A stretch of 29,278 nt of DNA, taken from assembly GCA_015680685.1 (NCBI GenBank), contig MNCI01002202.1:64888-94165 (forward strand), given 5' to 3'. Source of the stretch: Gnetum montanum (Eukaryota > Streptophyta > Gnetopsida > Gnetales > Gnetaceae). The notes beneath the pieces were generated by a model. The model was not told the DNA's origin. It searched no databases and saw only the letters and a program-made list of their open reading frames with translations. This document shows, piece after piece, positions 26,867 through 29,278 of the stretch (the stretch's first letter is position 1; every line of letters starts with the position of its first letter). Position numbers and translations under genes: made by a program.

Positions 26867-27290
26867 TGATGAGTGGTGAGGTACCCCTACACTCAACCAT
26901 ACGAAACGAGCGTAGCACTCATGATCCGGTCAAACTCTGCAGACTAAATGCCTACACGGCCCATGGAACACTTGGGGTTAATCATTCGTTGTCTTCCCAG
27001 ACTTACTTGTATTTGTCATGGTGTATGGTTAAGTAAGTCTGAGGTATATGATTTTTATAGTCTTTTGTGTTTTTATGTATTCTATGCTACGAGAGAAGGG
27101 TTGAGAAACTACGGCTAACTCTAACTAATGCAGTAAGTCTAAATTAACTAGCGTCAGCATTCGTTCCCACTTATCGTACACACCCTGAACCTATGCAACT
27201 ATGGCTACCAAACGCTAATTGTTACTGGGATCACCACACGTAACGCACATGCTCGAAGTGGTCGTACTGAGGCACTTAACTAGCCTAAAC

Positions 27291-27475
27291 GTGATAAGCA
27301 GCCGATTCCTTGACTAGTCGTACACATCCGTAGATGCTCGTAATCAAGTCGTACTCATCCCATGTTCTAGGAGTTTAGGGTGAGAGAGACTAATCGCGAT
27401 GAGCAGCCGATTCCTTGATTATTTGTACACATTCGTAAATGCTCGTAATCAATTCGTACTCATGCCGCGCTAATG
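27291..27475 (-). repeat. Tandem unit within solo LTR, two copies
   Basis: GATAAGCAGCCGATTCCTTG and GCTCGTAATCAAGTCGTACT at 27292-27350 recur as GATGAGCAGCCGATTCCTTG and GCTCGTAATCAATTCGTACT at 27399-27460, a period of about 104 bp. Confidence 0.75.
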
Positions 27476-27761
27476 CAGGTAATAAATGACATGTAATAAA
27501 TAACAGGTAAGAAATAACATGTAATAAAATCCTATTCCATGCATTGCAAGGTTTATCCACAAAGCTCATCTTTATTGCCGTACACAACTTGTGTTCAGGT
27601 ACAATGTTGCTCGAATAAAGATCCGTTCACCTGGGGACTCCTACTGTGGGCACATGGAAAATATTCTATCTCTGGAGTGATCAATCTGCCAGAGTTTCCC
27701 TACTTCTAGCCTAGGATGAGGAATAAGGGGAGTGCCACCTCTTATTTATAGATATGGCGGT

Positions 27762-27845
27762 GGACTGCGATATCGTAGGGGACGACACGATATCGTGTAC
27801 TCGATATTGCATGGGATGCGATATCGCGGCACACGATATCGCAAC
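27762..27845 (-). promoter_or_regulatory. CGATATCG palindrome cluster in LTR U3
   Basis: Five GATATC/GATATT cores lie within 84 bp, three as CGATATCG and one extended to CACGATATCGTG. The cluster lies at the outer end of U3, just upstream of the TATA box, where LTR enhancers reside. Related clusters occur in the other LTRs of this window. Confidence 0.55.
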
Positions 27846-27872
27846 TGATGCGAATTGCATCTCATCAGCAAA

Positions 27873-27954
27873 GGTAGACCAAATGTGGGACTCCCTAGAT
27901 AAGAGATTTCAAACCATTCTTAGAATAGTAGAGGGGTCTAGAGAGTAAGGTAGT
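27873..27954 (+). pseudogene. Element 2 gag, continuation after solo LTR
   Basis: VDQMWDSLDKRFQTILRIVE continues the gag frame that stops at 26866 once the solo LTR and one GCAAA copy are removed. It ends GSRE-stop at 27948, then meets the LTR of element 3 at 27955. GTAGT (27950-27954) is the candidate target duplication of that insertion. Confidence 0.65.
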
Positions 27955-29041
27955 TGATGAGTGGCGAGGTACCCCTACACTCAACCATACGAAACGAGCG
28001 TAGCACGCACGATCTGGTCGAACTCCGCAGACTAAATGCCTAAACTCCCCATGGAACACTTGGGGTTAATCATTCGTTGTCTTCCCAGACTTGCTTGTTG
28101 TTGTCACGGTGTATGGTTAAGTAAGTTCAAGGTATATGATTTTTTTGGTCTTTTCTGGTTTATCTCCTATGCTAAGGGGTGAAGGGTTGAGAAAGCTAAC
28201 TAACTCTAACTAAGGACCTAAGTCTAAATTAACTAGCATTAGCATCCGTTCCCACTTACCGTACACACCCTGAACCGATGCAACTGTGGCTACCAAACGC
28301 TAATCGTTATTGGGATCACCACACGTAACGCACATGCTCAAAGTGGTTGTACTGAGGCACTTAACTAGCCTAAGTGTGATAAGCAGCCAATTTCTTAACT
28401 AGCCGTACACACCCGTAGGTGCTCGTAGCCAAGTCGTACTTATCCCACGTTCTAGGAGATAAGGGTGAGAGAACCTAACTAGCCTAAGTGTGATGAGCAG
28501 CCGATTCCTTGACTAGCCGTACACACTAGGACTACCACTGGGATTACCAAGCATAGATCCTGGAATATGCTACTGGGTTACCAAGTAGTCACAATGCTCG
28601 TAATCAAGTCGTACTCATACCGCATGCGACGAGTAGCAGATTCCTTGACTAGCCGTACACATCCTTAGATGCTCGTAATCAAGTTGTACTCGTATCGCAT
28701 TCTAGGAAAGCAATAAATAACAATAAATAAAATCCTATCCATGCACTGCAAGGTTTATCCAATCAAGTTCGTCTTTATTGTCGTACACAACTTGTGTTCA
28801 GGTACAATGTTGCTCGAATAAAGAGCCGTTCACTCTAGGACTCCTACTGCGGGCACATGGGAAATTAATCTAACTCTGGAGTGATCAAACTGCTAGAGCT
28901 TCGCTACTTCTAGCCAGGATGGGAAATGAGGGGAGTGCCGCCTCTTATTTATAGATTTGGTTGCGGACCGCGATATCACAGGGGACGATGCGATATCGCG
29001 ACAACCGCGATATCACGGCTTGTGCATATCGCGTCTCATCA
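27955..29041 (-). mobile_element. 3' LTR of element 3 (1087 bp, minus strand)
   Basis: Starts TGATGAG and ends CTCATCA on the plus strand, and aligns with the solo LTR at 26867-27867 along most of its length. A polypurine tract lies on its right side, so it is the 3' LTR of a minus-strand element whose body extends beyond 29278. Features read on the minus strand: GATATC palindromes (28970-29035), TATA box (28953-28944), and U5 with three copies of the tandem unit, which makes it longer than its relatives. Confidence 0.85.
28376..28700 (-). repeat. Tandem unit within element 3 LTR, three copies
   Basis: GATAAGCAGCCAATTTCTTA (about 28378), GATGAGCAGCCGATTCCTTG (about 28492) and CGAGTAGCAGATTCCTTGAC (about 28630) open three related units that also share CTAGCCGTACACA. 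Two of them go on directly to GCTCGTAATCAAGT-type sequence, and the middle one carries about 50 extra bases (CACTAGGACTACCACTGGGA onward). Confidence 0.75.
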
Positions 29042-29051
29042 TTCCCCCATG
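29042..29051 (-). other. Polypurine tract of element 3
   Basis: On the minus strand CATGGGGGAA precedes the LTR's TGATGAG. Upstream of it lies CTCGAGGTCGAGTTTTCATT, the same context as at the polypurine tract of element 1. Confidence 0.7.
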
Positions 29052-29278
29052 ACTGAATGAAAACTCGACCTCGAGTTCCTTATAATAATATCGGTAAGGT
29101 ATGGAATTATTGAGGGGAATGGAACTAATGGGATGACATGTGAACGGATCATTATTACAAGACTTGACAAAATTGGTGTTCATGACAACAAAGGTGAACA
29201 CCTTATTACAATGACATCAGGCCTTTGTTGGTAGCTTGAGAGAAAGAGAGAGATAGAAAGAAGTGTTGCTGCTACCAA
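29052..29278 (-). mobile_element. Element 3 internal region, 3' end only
   Basis: Non-coding sequence of element 3 upstream of its polypurine tract; the body continues right of the window. No protein domain can be named in these 227 bp. Confidence 0.5.

Larger units (their letters stand above)
26862..27872 (-). mobile_element. Solo LTR (1001 bp) with GCAAA target duplication
   Basis: The LTR (26867-27867, TGATGAG...CTCATCA) is flanked by the same five bases, GCAAA, at 26862-26866 and 27868-27872. No polypurine tract or primer site adjoins it, so it is a solo LTR left after recombination between the two LTRs of a minus-strand element. Read on the minus strand it has five CGATATCG-like palindromes (27762-27845), a TATA box (27750-27741) and a U5 region holding two tandem copies of a roughly 104-bp unit. 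Confidence 0.9.

Noticed and set aside
27754-27948. 64-codon plus-strand ORF as a gene
   Set aside because: It is a chance fusion of antisense LTR sequence with the resumed gag frame of element 2 after the solo LTR.

Overview
This is nuclear DNA from a flowering plant, probably one with a large repeat-rich genome. The evidence is a single gene of 11 exons spread over 11 kb with GT-AG introns, an AT-rich background, Ty3/Gypsy-type LTR retrotransposons with a TATAAATAAGAGG core promoter, tRNA-derived SINEs and RTE-type LINE relics. The species cannot be fixed from the sequence.

The only gene identified with confidence is MO25 (CAB39/Hym1 family, the armadillo-like scaffold of STE20/LKB1-type kinases). 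It lies on the minus strand, with its start codon at 21694 and its stop at 10572. All 11 coding exons could be placed. They add up to 1011 bp (336 codons plus stop) with consistent phases and no frameshift or internal stop, so the gene looks intact. Its introns carry a LINE relic, SINEs, a 44-bp-arm inverted repeat, a 160-bp tandem duplication and an unexplained GC-rich island.

Layout. 1-3744: 3' part of a plus-strand LTR retroelement (element 1), with a gag-like ORF holding a zinc-knuckle-like motif, a 2-kb non-coding stretch and a decayed plant-transposon-type ORF. 3736-4503: its polypurine tract and 3' LTR. 4504 to about 5070: the interrupted half of an older minus-strand LTR into which element 1 inserted. 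About 5290-8720: a dense SINE zone, including three tandem copies of a roughly 262-bp unit with two tRNA-like heads, a minus-strand RTE LINE end and a decayed LTR fragment. 8720-10571: intergenic DNA and the MO25 3' side. 10572-21694: MO25. 21695-22400: GC-rich leader and promoter region. 22400-24554: non-coding, with three SINE copies. 24560-29278: a nest in which element 2 (plus strand; LTR, tRNA-Asp-like primer-binding site, decayed gag) was hit by a minus-strand element that left a solo LTR with a GCAAA target duplication, and by another minus-strand element (element 3) whose 3' LTR and polypurine tract are seen and whose body runs off the right edge.

The LTRs at 3745, 4504, 24560, 26867 and 27955 share termini (TGATGA...TCATCA), a TATA core and, to differing degrees, a cluster of CGATATCG palindromes and an internal tandem unit, so they are branches of one family. 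No bacterial features, CRISPR arrays, rRNA genes or canonical tRNA genes were seen.
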